From positions 86,554,592 to 86,618,591 of the forward strand of contig NC_092347.1 of NCBI RefSeq assembly GCF_963676685.1: a stretch of 64,000 nt of DNA, read 5' to 3'. Origin of the DNA: Mytilus edulis (Eukaryota; Mollusca; Bivalvia; Mytilida; Mytilidae). The stretch's first letter is position 1. Every line of letters begins with the position of its first letter. Below the pieces are notes generated by a model, which saw nothing but the letters and a program-made list of their open reading frames with translations, was not told where the DNA came from and ran no database searches. This document shows positions 48,501-59,405 of this stretch, one piece after another. The translations under genes were made by a program, and so were the position numbers.

Positions 48501-50712
48501 AGATATTGGATTTACCTTTATAAGCCCAAGTTACACCTGAACGGATAGCGCGAACAGACGCCGAACGGATGAAAAAAACGTTTTCCGTTGACAAGAGAGA
48601 GACGAAGATACCAGAAGGACATTAAACTCACAAGTTGAAAATAAAATGAAAACTTCATAGCAAATAAAAAAAACAAGAAATAGAACTCTAAAGACAGAGC
48701 AACTTGAAAACTGGGTTTGATCTCAGGTGCTCCGGAAATGTAATCAACTTACGAAAACAATCTCCACTCATCAATAGTTAACTCTTTGATAAGTTCAAAC
48801 TTTTCCTGTGACTTTATTGATAGAATGTGTCCGCCGTCCAATGTACATATTCTTGCTGCGTCATTCCATGTCATCTTCTTATTGTACAATGTGTACAGAA
48901 CTATATCTGGATATGTATCTAAAAAAATTAAAATTAAGTTCCATTACTATGTGATTGATTTATGTATTACAATAGCTCAATTATTGTAAAAAAATCATTT
49001 TAATCTACATGTCATTAAACGATTATACTTCCTGGGAGAATATTTCTTTTGTTTGTTTTTTTCTACAAAATAATCCCAAAAGAGTTTGAACATAATGAAC
49101 TCAAATGCAGACTTTCTATATATGTTATTGGGTTGATGAAAACAAAATTTTAGTTAATGTGTCAAGAACTAAGACAATATATTGGTTCCAAAAAATAAAT
49201 GACTGTTATGTGCAATGACGCAATGATATATCGAATAATGGCCAACATTTTAATGAAAGTCACTGTGGAAAAGTCCTTGGTATTTTTGTAACGCGACTCA
49301 TTCTTGCTTTGATCAAATTAATCAAAAAATAAAATTTTTTATTCAGCATAATTTTTTTTTATAAAAACAGATTCAAGTAATACTTAAATCATAGTGCACG
49401 AATTCTATTTTATATTAGTCTTATTTTCCACATTTGGGATAACTATTGTTCAGTATGGAGAAACTGTAACAAGTTTTTTATTGACAGTTGTTTCAACTCC
49501 CTCAGGCAAAGTTGGCTTAAGATGAAATTGGCTATTTATTTTAGGTATTTTTGACATATAGCTCTTCAACGGTTTCGGTACTTATACATCTTCGGATTTC
49601 AAATGTTTAGCTTTGAGCGTTCCTGGTGAAGAAATCCAGAAAAGCGCTTTGGACGCAAGAAATTATTAAATGTGTTGTTTTCATTTTTTTTACTCTAATT
49701 GCAAAACAGTGCAACTAGAATCATTTTAAACGAACCCGATATTAGTAAAGCATCTATTTAACTATTTAAGGATTCCAGAATTATTCCCATTACTAAGAGA
49801 ATCATTTACCACAAGCCATTATTGATGTATAAATAATAGCACGAACTGGTACTTAAATATTTATCAAATCTTATTGTGTCTGCACAAAGTTATCAATCAT
49901 ACAATACTCGACCTTCATCATCCGATATGTTATTGTTTATAGAATTATATAAATCAAGTTTTTCTTTTAATTGTCCAAAAGTGTGCAAATTAACTATCCA
50001 GTGAAATTAAAAATTCAAAACCGGTTTCTGCATTCAAATACTCTTACAAGTCATTAATGATCTATTTAAAAGTGTGAAATTTATAAGTTTAACCATAATG
50101 TATACTATAGGTGTATAATTTTTCTTTTTCTTTTTGTTGTTATGATATTTGTTTATATATGCATATATTGTTTATATGTTTGTTATATGAGGTTGATAAG
50201 GTTTTATTCATGTAGTTGATATTGTATGTAGAGAGCCGTATTGAAATATGTTTATTCCAAACGAGTCACTCTCTATAAATGAAGAAATCAGTATTATGCT
50301 AATTTAACTACGTTTGAGATTTTTTTTAAATATTGCAATGTAGAATATTGAGTAAAAAAAAAATGTTTAAATTACCAAATATGATTAAATTACAAGCTAC
50401 CAATCTTTTCTACTTAAAAGGCGTATTTTTCAGGTTAAGGTCATATGAAACGAGTGAGTGGTAAAAAAATATGTTTATCCAATCCCTGAACCAATGCATG
50501 TATATATCATTAACTTAGTCCTCTGTTCACGATTTTCTTACTTTTTTACGCAAATATATCGTATAGTCGTCATTTTTCCTTTCAGTCTGTCTGTTATGAT
50601 TTAACAAATATGGATGCGCATTAAATACCGTGTTTTCAAGCCGAGGTTTACCGATTGTCACCTTATAGTAAACAAATAACAAAAAGTAGGCTATTAAGCA
50701 GGTGTTTAACAT
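39512..50712 (-). CDS. Transmembrane receptor: C-type lectin, PAN/apple, Thr-rich stalk, 6 exons
   Basis: Exons in transcript order are 50550-50712, 48753-48918, 46101-46309, 44926-45141, 43833-43928 and 39512-40083 (1422 nt, 473 aa), all phases consistent. Residues 1-21 are a hydrophobic signal peptide. The C-type lectin domain spans exons 2-3 (about 56-178): KKMTWNDAARIC, DYWIGL, EKCYVI, KKCDESNYFAC. It lacks an EPN or QPD calcium/sugar motif, so canonical sugar binding is doubtful. Exon 4 (about 180-251) is a Cys-rich PAN/apple-like module (DCQSNC, TCWSG). Exon 6 starts with a Thr/Glu/Val-rich stalk with TET/VTET repeats and NVT, NYS, NYT and NCS sequons. A single transmembrane helix (about 434-457) and a short basic tail follow. 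The first donor (TTGC|GTAAAA) was chosen because it gives the needed phase; GTAAGA 9 nt downstream does not. Likely a surface recognition or adhesion protein; no named orthologue is recognised. Confidence 0.78.
40720..40850 (+). repeat. 'gcgcgtctggcgta' dispersed repeat, copy 2
   Basis: tgaagaaaaatttattgtcg, aaaagcgcatctgatgcatt, gagtcttttgcagacgaaac, gcgcgtctggcgtatcaaat, tataagcctggtacctttga. It is the fullest copy in the window, in the last intron of the lectin receptor. Confidence 0.7.
42020..42290. repeat. 63-bp minisatellite, four units
   Basis: 'caggcttata' recurs at 42061, 42124, 42187 and (as 'caggcttataa') 42250, an exact 63-bp spacing. Each unit reads aaaggttccaggcttataat, gtaatacgccatactgttgt, aaaagatag. 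A 336-bp antisense ORF follows the 21-codon period and is an artefact. The unit resembles the end of the 'gcgcgtctggcgta' repeat in reverse. Confidence 0.85.
42405..42480 (-). repeat. 'gcgcgtctggcgta' dispersed repeat end, reverse copy
   Basis: cgaaggtaccaggcttctaa, tttaatacgtctgacgcacg, tttcgac is the reverse complement of the repeat end at 40795-40850. It lies 115 bp from the minisatellite at 42020-42290. Confidence 0.65.
42726..43168. mobile_element. 443-bp near-palindrome (fold-back element)
   Basis: The left arm (agattcattttcaaaacagt, cctaaattatcccattgact, gggacag, ccactgctcacta, gtggggtcat, aggaataac) is mirrored by the right arm (gttattcct, gaccccac, tagtgagcagtgg, ctgtcccagtcaatgggata, atttaggtc, actgttttgaatatgattct). 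The arms are about 200 bp with a loop of about 40 bp near 42945. It lies in the last intron of the lectin receptor. Confidence 0.8.
46538..47145. mobile_element. TTAA-bounded MITE (TTAAGGTAGAT..GGTGTCT)
   Basis: Left end TTAAGGTAGATGGGGTGTCT; right end AGACACCCTATCTACCTTAA, its reverse complement with one mismatch. TTAA on both sides is the piggyBac-type target duplication. Inside, 'gggtcaccggactyrttttc' occurs twice (about 46630 and 46806). No coding capacity. It lies between two lectin-domain exons. Confidence 0.75.
47190..47700. repeat. Repeat unit with 'gaagggcagac' core, copy A
   Basis: ttatctccccattaagccag, gtagaaatggaagccattgt, gaagggcagactaaaa, acttttagtaaaa, gattcattagaaaggtattt, cac. 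Diverged counterparts occur at 52738-53000 (same order) and 47880-48030 (partial). Confidence 0.55.
48594..48737. repeat. Diverged 'gagggacgaaagata' repeat next to a lectin-exon splice donor
   Basis: Starts agagagacgaagatacca and ends gatctcaggtgctccggaa, matching both ends of the copy at 3207. Its end lies 9 bp from the donor hexamer (48747-48752 on plus) of the C-type-lectin exon 48753-48918. Confidence 0.55.
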
Positions 50713-51059
50713 GTTCAATCAGATAATTGTTTATTTCAATGACAGGTCCATGCGTATTGGGTTCACCGGATTTTTACGAGGAGGGTTACGCTCAGGTCAC
50801 TATGCGTACGGAAAATAGTTCGGCGAATTGGAAGGAAGCAATTAAAAATAAGGTAACTTCTTCTAAATGTGGACAAATAAAAGAATATTCCCCAGAAAAA
50901 AGGATATGTACATAAGTTGTAAAATGAAAATTATCCATTTAGTTATAAAAAAAACTTATGCATATTTTTTTTAATTTGAGGTTTCTTATGACTTTAAGCT
51001 AGCTATAAAATCAGGTTTATTCCACCATTTTCGACATAAGAAAATACCTGTACCAAGTC

Positions 51060-51150
51060 AATTAGTTTGATGTGTTTGAGCTTTTGATTGTGCCATTTGA
51101 TAAGGGACTTTCCGTTTGGAATTTCAGTATTTTTGTGATTTTGCTTTTAA
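51060..51150 (+). repeat. Dispersed repeat ('gagcttttgatt' family), copy 2
   Basis: Closely matches 2880-2990 in order of motifs (gatgtgtttgagcttttgat, ccatttgataagggactttc, gtatttttgtgattttgctt). Confidence 0.6.
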
Positions 51151-51589
51151 TAATTTATGTTTGCTTGAGAAAAAAATCCGCCATTGATGTTTTTTTACAA
51201 CTGAATACATATAATTGGAAATGAAATGTTTCCCCTATCTGTAGTCACAAATTATTAACTCCCCAGTAAACACTGAAAACAAAATCTTCTCCTTAATGTT
51301 TGTCCCATTTAAGCAATCACGTTATTAATTAAAAAATCACGAAAAAAAGTTCTGGTAAATAGTCAAATTAGAAAAAAATGAAATAATAAAAATAACTTTC
51401 ACTCACTATTATTATTTTCACATTCCTACTTAGGTAGCTAACGACGAGTGAATCAGGCTATAGATGCTTGGAATACAATTGGTTTAAATGTTGCTATGCG
51501 AATAAATTTTTAGAGTACTAACTTCAATTTATATTTGTACTGTCTATCTATCTCTGGAAGATGTTAATTGTTAGTGTATATATGTAAAA

Positions 51590-51811
51590 GAGGGACGAAA
51601 GATATCAAAGGGACAGTCAAACTCATAAATCTAAAACAAACTGACAACGCCATGGCTAAAATTGAAAAAGACAAACAGAAAAACAATAGTAAACATGACA
51701 CAACATAGAAAACTAAAGAATATACAACACGAACCCCACCAAAAACTAGGGGTGATATCAGGTGCTCCGGAAGGGTGAGCAGCTCCACATGTGGCACCCG
51801 TCGTGTTGCTT
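51590..51811. repeat. Dispersed repeat ('gagggacgaaagata' family), copy 2
   Basis: About 222 bp, nearly identical to 3207-3435 apart from small changes and a short deletion near the end (gtgagcagctccacatg). The high identity suggests recent amplification. Confidence 0.75.
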
Positions 51812-52737
51812 ATGTGATTGCAAATCCGGTAAATAGTCTAATTCGGTAGGTCACAACATTCTAAACAATAAGCTAACGCCTATTTAGTAAGCCAAGTGCC
51901 TAAATAATGTTAGGCATTAGTCTTTTAAAAGTCCTAGCATTTAAACTTGAATCCTGAAAATTATGTCCGGGCTTTAATGAAGATAGAGAAGACCACAAAT
52001 ATTTGTAAAAACCCGACACGACCTTTTTCTTGAAATTATATGCATAAGAATAATGAAATACATATTTTATCAAAATAGTTATGTTTAACTTTTTACCATG
52101 CACAGTCAGATTTTAAATGTTTATATTCAAGAAAAAACAATAGTTCTCTATTGAATATTCATTTGACATGCAGATCGTGTGTTCGATAACTTAGGTTTGA
52201 AAAATAAGAATACGTTGTAAAATTGTAACATTCTAAGGACGTTTTGGAACACTCAGCAAATTGTTGACCCGTAAGATCTTTCGATTTTGTAAATGATTTT
52301 TTTCATTTTATTTTTATCAATATGCAGCAAAGATTGACAGTTTTAAAATTGACGTTTTATGAGTTTTTTATGCAGTTTTCTCGATAGATACTGAACATAA
52401 AACATCGTGTATTTGCAAGTACATTTCCAATAAGACAGTTAAACAAATAATTTCTTTAAAATGTGCAGTTAATATTTAGAAATAAATTTTGATCAGTATC
52501 GTCACCGATATTGTTTTATTATTGACTTTCTCGACTCTTACATATAAAGAGTGAATTTTCTTTTGTTTTCGTTCACTGCATATCCGCCTGTTATAGTATG
52601 TAGCAGGTACAATTCCCTTTAATTGTATCGGTATTTTAAAATAGTTTTTAAAATCAATTACATAGTTCCTGTATACGATCTGAAATTAAACTTTCTAAAA
52701 TATCATACTTATATTGCAGCCAAGACTCTAACTCGTC

Positions 52738-53000
52738 ATAAGTATCTCCCCATTACTCCAGTCAAATTTAGCATTCGTAAAAATGGAAGACGTTGAAGGG
52801 AGGGCAGACTAAACAATTTCAGACGTTGAAGAATAATAACCATAGAAAACATACAAACAATGAAGATTTTTAAGTGATGCATTTTTAAGATCCAGTTGAA
52901 AAGTCATCGTCACGCACTTTTAGTAAAACCTTGTAATTTGAACACACTAAGTCTGTTGTTATGACTCATCAGGAAGGTGTTTCACTGGTTTTGTGGCATG
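52738..53000. repeat. Repeat unit with 'gaagggcagac' core, copy B
   Basis: agtatctccccattactcca, gtaaaaatggaagacgttga, gagggcagactaaacaattt, cgcacttttagtaaaacctt, actcatcaggaaggtgtttc: same motif order as 47190-47700 with about 250 bp less interior sequence. Confidence 0.55.
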
Positions 53001-53509
53001 CCAAACCTCCCGACCTAAAGATTTAAAAGTAATAGAATCTTACCAGTGAAATAAAAACCGATAATTTCACACGTGAAATCAACTTTGTCTTTTACCACCT
53101 CTGACGTCATACAACAATTTACGTTGCCGAACGTCGATGACTTCGGATCAAAACAAATTGTGAATGCGTAGACAAAGATTTAGTTTCGAACAATTTTAAC
53201 TTTAATTTCATGAAAAAACATTTACCAATGTCATACAATGAATAGCTAAATCAAAAAAATTAAATATCGAAAAATATTCAACTCGTGACCAAACAACACT
53301 GATGATAATCACATGCACTACGCGCATTCGTGTATAAATGGGTTGTTCGGTCACTCTGTGAATATTTTTCTTTTTTTCGAATTCCTCGATTAGCATGATT
53401 AGTTATTTTATGACTGTTGTTGACTTTTATTTACAAAAAACATTATTCAATATTGAAGATGGTACCCTTTAATCAAACTGTACAATTCAGTGTCAAGGGT
53501 GCGTTGCCT

Positions 53510-53680
53510 GTGCTAAGATTTGTTTTCTCCTGTGTCTAAATCATGACAGACTTTTAAAGTTGCAAAGAAACAACAATTTGCGGTGAGATAATATCTAATT
53601 TTTCCTACTGATTGAATACTTTTTTTACGCTACAGATGTATATTTATGAACAAATTGATAGTTGTGGTATAGAATACAAA
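53510..53680. repeat. Low-copy repeat, copy 1
   Basis: ttctcctgtgtctaaatcat, gacagacttttaaagtt, tacgctacagatgtatattt, atgaacaaattgatagttgt, ggtata. It corresponds to 55100-55295 with the same spacing of motifs. Confidence 0.5.
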
Positions 53681-54882
53681 AGAGTGAAAAAAAAATTGAA
53701 CCTCATAAAAGTCCGGACTCAATCTTATATACCTATATGGAGTTATTTTCTTTAAGAACGACAGGTCATTCTTTTTCAGAATCAACCCGGACGATACCAT
53801 GTTTCAATGATATATGCTCCAAGGCATAAAATAATGACCTGTGTGAGGTCATTATTTTCCTTGATAAAAATGCAAACTATGATTTACTTCAAAACTTTAT
53901 ACGTCTAATAGTTTTTTGTTGCCGATTTGGAAATTTATTTTTTAAAGTTCAATTTATGATAGGTGTAAAAGAAACCGTCATTGTATTCCCGCATTTTAAT
54001 TTTAGAGACAAATAACGTGAAGTTTTGTTAATTTATCGCTACAATAAAGAAACATTATCATATATGTCAGATGGATTTTAATGTAGACTTTCATAAAACA
54101 AATCCAGATTTAACATATTCGTGTGTAAGATTTTGAAAATCTTACTGAGTCAAACTGAATAGTTTGATTGATTTTTGGTTGCTTGCTAAACATCCAGTGG
54201 CAAATAATTTATGCATGTTCAGAACGATACACACTGAATAGAAAACCATACTGTGACCTACATGTATTTAAATTCGTCTTCGTGTCTGTTCTTAACTTTT
54301 TAAAATTTATGTATACCTTTTACCCTATCAAATGATCAACTAATAAGATAATCTTATATTCTATTGAATAACATTAACGAAACTCACAAAGGAGTCGGAT
54401 GTGGAGTGTATATAATTATATCCTGATTATCTTTTAATAAAATGTACTGCTATTCAAAAGACAATCTTTCTGAATTTTTCATTCGATTCAAGTAAAAAAA
54501 AACCACTTTTCCGCGATAGAAATAACATAACAAACAGAAAAATAGTATACCCCCTCCCCCTTTTCCATAAGCTAAGTGGTACAATAAAGTACTTACAATG
54601 TGTCTTGTATTTGTCATACACCGTTATCGGATGGTAACAATACATTTGTGTCTTACTTCATGCAGTTAAAGTAATATTTTTTTATTGTGTATGAATAATA
54701 ATTTTAAAAAGGTTAATATCTAAATTATTTAGTGAGTTTATTTCACATTCTAAATGAGCCGCAGGGCGTATTAAAACATAAACGCATTAGAAAGGAATAT
54801 CCCACTTTAGTGTTGTCGGTAAAATAGGATACTAAATTACAAATCTTTATAAAATTAATATTTTTTTGACGGTATATAAGTC

Positions 54883-55018
54883 AGATAATGCATATTTTAA
54901 GGTTTTTCTTGGCGTAGAACACACCTCAGGGTGTCAAGATTGTTCAAAGAAATTTGATCAATCCTGACACCCCTCGGTGTGTTCTACGACAAGAAAAACC
55001 TTAAAATATGCATTATCT
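54883..55018. repeat. Perfect-looking hairpin, 60-bp arms
   Basis: Left arm agataatgcatattttaagg, tttttcttggcgtagaacac, acctcagggtgtcaag; right arm ctgacacccctcggtgtgtt, ctacgacaagaaaaacctta, aaatatgcattatct. There are a few mismatches and a loop of about 20 nt. Probably a MITE or fold-back relic; a structured transcript is also possible. Confidence 0.75.
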
Positions 55019-55099
55019 ATAACATATACACCGGAATGTAAATAATAATCAGTTGTTGTTGGTCATCTTTTTTTCTTGCCAAGTAACAATTCAGGGGTT

Positions 55100-55295
55100 A
55101 ATTACTTTCTCCTGCTTCAGAATCATAACAGACTTTCTAAGTTTTGAAAAAAAAATGACAAGCTTATGGTAAGATACTATCTATGGTCTTAAAATTTATA
55201 AGATCCTGCAGTTGTTCATTTTTACAAATAACTGGATTCTACTTTACGCTAAAGATGTATATGTATGAACAAAATGATAGTTGTGGTATACATGG
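55100..55295. repeat. Low-copy repeat, copy 2
   Basis: tttctcctgcttcagaatca, taacagactttctaagtttt, tacgctaaagatgtatatgt, atgaacaaaatgatagttgt, ggtata: diverged counterpart of 53510-53680, 1.6 kb away. Confidence 0.5.
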
Positions 55296-55483
55296 CATCT
55301 GCTCTTTGTTCGGAGTGTTTTTTCTTTTATATATTCCCCATTTCAATTATCAATTTTATAAAATACAAAAAAATTGAACAAATCAAACCGGGCTTGATCT
55401 GACATATACACCAGACTGTTAATTGTAATTAGTTGCTGTTCCACTTGTTATATTCATTTAGTCTTATTTCTTCTTGGCAAGCA

Positions 55484-55640
55484 ACAGTTCTTGAGATACC
55501 ATGATAGTCCGACCCGTCGGAATGGGACGATAAATGGCCGACCCGTGCATGTTAAGAGAGAGCCATATATCTTGCACGTAAAAGACACCCTTGAAGATTT
55601 CGAAAAAGAGCAAGCTTATGCCGCTACAAGGCATCAGTCG
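55484..55640 (-). repeat. Possible dispersed repeat ('gggtcggccatttatcg')
   Basis: Minus strand: gccttgtagcggcataagct, tgctctttttcgaaatcttc, aagggtgtcttttacgtgca, ggtcggccatttatcgtccc. It is GC-richer than its surroundings and looks like a repeat I associate with marine invertebrates, but no second copy is in the window. The 61-codon ORF has no domain features. Confidence 0.3.
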
Positions 55641-56584
55641 CACCCTCAAAGTGAAAAGGGATTAATATAATTTGAAAAAACGTGTTTCCCAATCCACTAT
55701 AAATAATTTTTTTAAATTATAAAAACAAATAACATTTCAGGGATAGATCTGATGTAACTACTCATGTATCAAATCAAAACGATGAAACGATATATTAAAT
55801 AGAGTTCTTAAAACCTCAATCAAGAAAAACAAAACCATCTATCTAACATTTTATCTAAAGAAAACATACCCTCTCGTACAGGTGCATTAGTCAACTTTGG
55901 ATACATATTTCCCAATTTTACAAGGCAATATATTATCAGAGTAATTGGCGTCAGATCCAGCCTTTGTCATACGATAGTCAAAGAAGAAATTTTAATTAAC
56001 TCAATCTAGTAATTTATTGTATTTGAAAGCGCTGTTTCACGCATGCACGTCTATGACGTTCTGTTCGATATTGTTCAATTGACTTCGTGTTTCTGATTAA
56101 CAAACAAATATTCCAAGCATATTTATTAGCATAGATTTTTTTTAGTAAAATTATAAGTTGAAAGTCAGGCTTTACAAATATTATATATCACATATCATTA
56201 ATGTGCCAGTAACTTCAATGTTATGGAAGATGAGTGGCAGATACTAAAGGTATATTCAAACTCATTAGTTGAAAAAACCTGACAATGCCACGTCAAAGTT
56301 ATAATTAACGGTATCTGCTAAAGTAAGCTTGCCAATAAAGGGATGGTCCATAGAATAAATTACAGAAGCAATATGGAATTTTCATGTAATATAAAACATT
56401 TAAGCGTGACTTCATACATGCTTATGTTTCGATCAAGGGGTTCTGCCTTCTTTGAATGAAGCCAGCTAACTTTCTTGTGTTAGAAGTCCAGGAGAACAAG
56501 TGCACACATTAATGTTAACAATATATCAGATAATCGAAACTAATTTAAATAACATGTTTTACTTATTTTCAGATAGTATACAAA

Positions 56585-57000
56585 AGAAGATGTGGTATGA
56601 TTGCTAATGAGACAACTATCCACAAAAGACCAAAATGACACAGACAGCAATAACTATAGGTCACTGTACGGCCTTCAACAATGAGCAAAGCCCATATCGC
56701 ATAGTCAGCTATAAAAGGCCCCGACAATGCAAAACAATTTAAACGAGAAAACTAACGGCCTGATTTATGTAAAAAAAAATGAACGAAAATCAAATATGTA
56801 ACATATAAACAAACGACAACCACTGCATTACAGGCTCCTGATTTGGGACAGGCACATACATAAATAATGTGGCTGGGTTAAACATGTTAGCGGGATCCCA
56901 ACCCTCCCCTAACCTGGGACAGTGGTATAACAGTACAACATAAGAACGGACTATAAAAATCAGTTGAAAAAGGCTTAACTCATCAGAATGGACAAACATA
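56585..57000 (+). repeat. Dispersed repeat, copy 2 (opposite orientation)
   Basis: gtatgattgctaatgagaca, catatcgcatagtcagctat, aaacgacaaccactgcatta, caggctcctgatttgggaca: reverse-complement counterpart of 29655-29925, with further sequence to about 57000. A short related fragment is at 44503-44570. Confidence 0.65.
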
Positions 57001-58778
57001 CAAGTGGACTAGGGCCGGTACTTATACATCCCGACACAAAAAGACACAATGAACAGATTGTACTCGCAGTTTTCTGGCAGCTAGCTAGACATATTTTAAT
57101 AATAAACGTATGATTAAACTTTCAATTAATGTTCAAAATATAACACGAGGAGGTCATTTTAAGAAAGAAGATTCCAAAAACATCAATAGAACAAATTTTA
57201 TACCCAATTGAATTAAGTGATCTCTTATGAATTGATGTTGCAAACTTCATTGAAGATTTATGAGAGAATGAAATGAAATAGGGAAAATCTGAGACACCGT
57301 TTTGGAGGTCAAACTGTGTTGTGCAAGAATCTATAAAATATTTTGGGTTGCTATGAATAACAAAGAAGTTAAATTCATTCAAGTATGAACATCACAATAT
57401 AGCAACTAAGAACATAACAATTAATTATGTAATAATTATGTCACAATGAAATTATCACAATTCGAAAGATTAATCCTTGTTCTTTCTTTTGGTACCTCAT
57501 TTATAAAATTTAAAGAAGGATGAGTGGAATTACATCAGTTTAAAGATGTCTGATTGGGGATGACAAATCTTTGTATTGTGCTACCTTAATAAAGCACAAA
57601 CAACATTTTTCAAAAAACCAAAAAAGTGAAAAAGTATATTTTAACAAAACGCATTTGACTAACAGGTTGACCGACTGATGCTCTTAAACCCTGCTGACTG
57701 CCATTGACGATTGCCAAAATACATTGATCACAAGATGTAACAAAATGGATCTTAATATTAATTTAATACCAAACAAACAATAATAAACTTGCGGCACAGA
57801 TGATATATCACAAACATGAGGTGCAAAAATTAGTATACCATATCCGGATTTCGACAATTAATGTCTCTTCAGTATTGTTAGGGATCAAAACGGTATTTGG
57901 AAGGCCATACAGTTTACCTCAATTTAGGATAGACTCTTGAATTTTAAAGAGTCGAAATAGGATGAACGGATTATATGAACCGGAGGGAAAATATAATACA
58001 AGCCCCAAAAAAAAATAAAAACAATTGGTAAACAACGTTCAAACCTATGATTGCTTTGGATACAAACCGCAATATTTATTCGTGTGCATGTAAAACAAAT
58101 TTCGTTGTAGAGGGGTCTAAATATAAGACCAAACAACATTTTCCAAAAGACCAAAAAAGTGAAAAAAAGTATATATTACTTAACGTTTATTTCAATAATC
58201 AAAGTGCATAAATCGGAGGCAAAAGATCACAGGGATTTTGGACCAAACATGATAAATGTCCTTCATTTGCATCTTGATGTTATTGAATAGTCTTCCAGAT
58301 GACATTGCATTTGAATATATAAATATAAAACCATGAAATACTAATCTGAGGAGCTTTATCAACCATTCTTTACAGCTGCATGATCTAACCCAATCATCTT
58401 CCATCTATTCACCATCTACATGTACAGATTTCGTGCAACATAAGCGGCAATTTGTACCAAAACTAAATATACCAATCGTCCGACTTAGAGGATAAAATTC
58501 TGTGTAAGGCTTTGACCTCTCCCTAACTAATTTTCTATATATATCTTGTTTATATGTCTGTTAAATGCAAGTGTTTGATTTCAATTATGTAATTTAATGT
58601 ATTTCAAAATATTACATGATACAAAGACCAATTGCAGAAAAGCTACTGAAAACATCTCTATAAAAAAAACCTGTAATGACTATAAATAAATACTTTTTCC
58701 ATGTCGGATTATGCAAGCAGAGCAGAAATATCAATATACGTACTTATGATTACCCAATAAATTGTTCTTCTAATATTA

Positions 58779-59405
58779 TTAAGGGCATACGACACAGTTA
58801 CATGGGAGCTAATGACGTTGCTAACATTAATGTTATTTTCGCGACGTCAAACTGTGACATATCGGAAAATATGAATTTTTCGACTGATTTTTATCAATAT
58901 AATTGATTTAACTTGAAAACGGGATCATGGACCCCTCGTTTTTAAAATGACATTATTTTAATATTACGTATGAAGATTATTTGTACCAATTTTCAAAAAA
59001 AAGTCAATAGTGCAATTTTTCTTAAATTTGATAAATATACAGCAAAAAAGACGTTTTTATCTTAATTTATGAACATTTGATAAAAATGAGTTATTTCCAA
59101 GACAAAAGTGCACAAATTTATAGAATAGGTACATAGAATAGATATTACAAATAATTAAAAAAAAACAGCTTGTGTTTATCTTTTAAAATAAAAAAGTTAT
59201 GTAATTCTCTCAAAAGGAAAAATCCATAAAAAAATCAGAATTTTGAACAAATATCTGAAATTTCGACCTCAATTTACACAAAAAGTAGCACATAAAGGTA
59301 CATTTTTTATTACATATTTGATTAAATCAGGTAAAACAATAGCCTATATACAAATTTTCATCAAAATTTCAATATGGAATCAAAAACTGTATCGTATTCC
59401 CTTAA
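58779..59405. mobile_element. TTAA-bounded MITE (TTAAGGGCATACGACACAGTT)
   Basis: Left end TTAAGGGCATACGACACAGT; right end aaactgtatcgtattccctt then aa, the reverse complement with a few changes. TTAA occurs on both ends. The 627-bp interior is AT-rich and non-coding. Confidence 0.7.
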
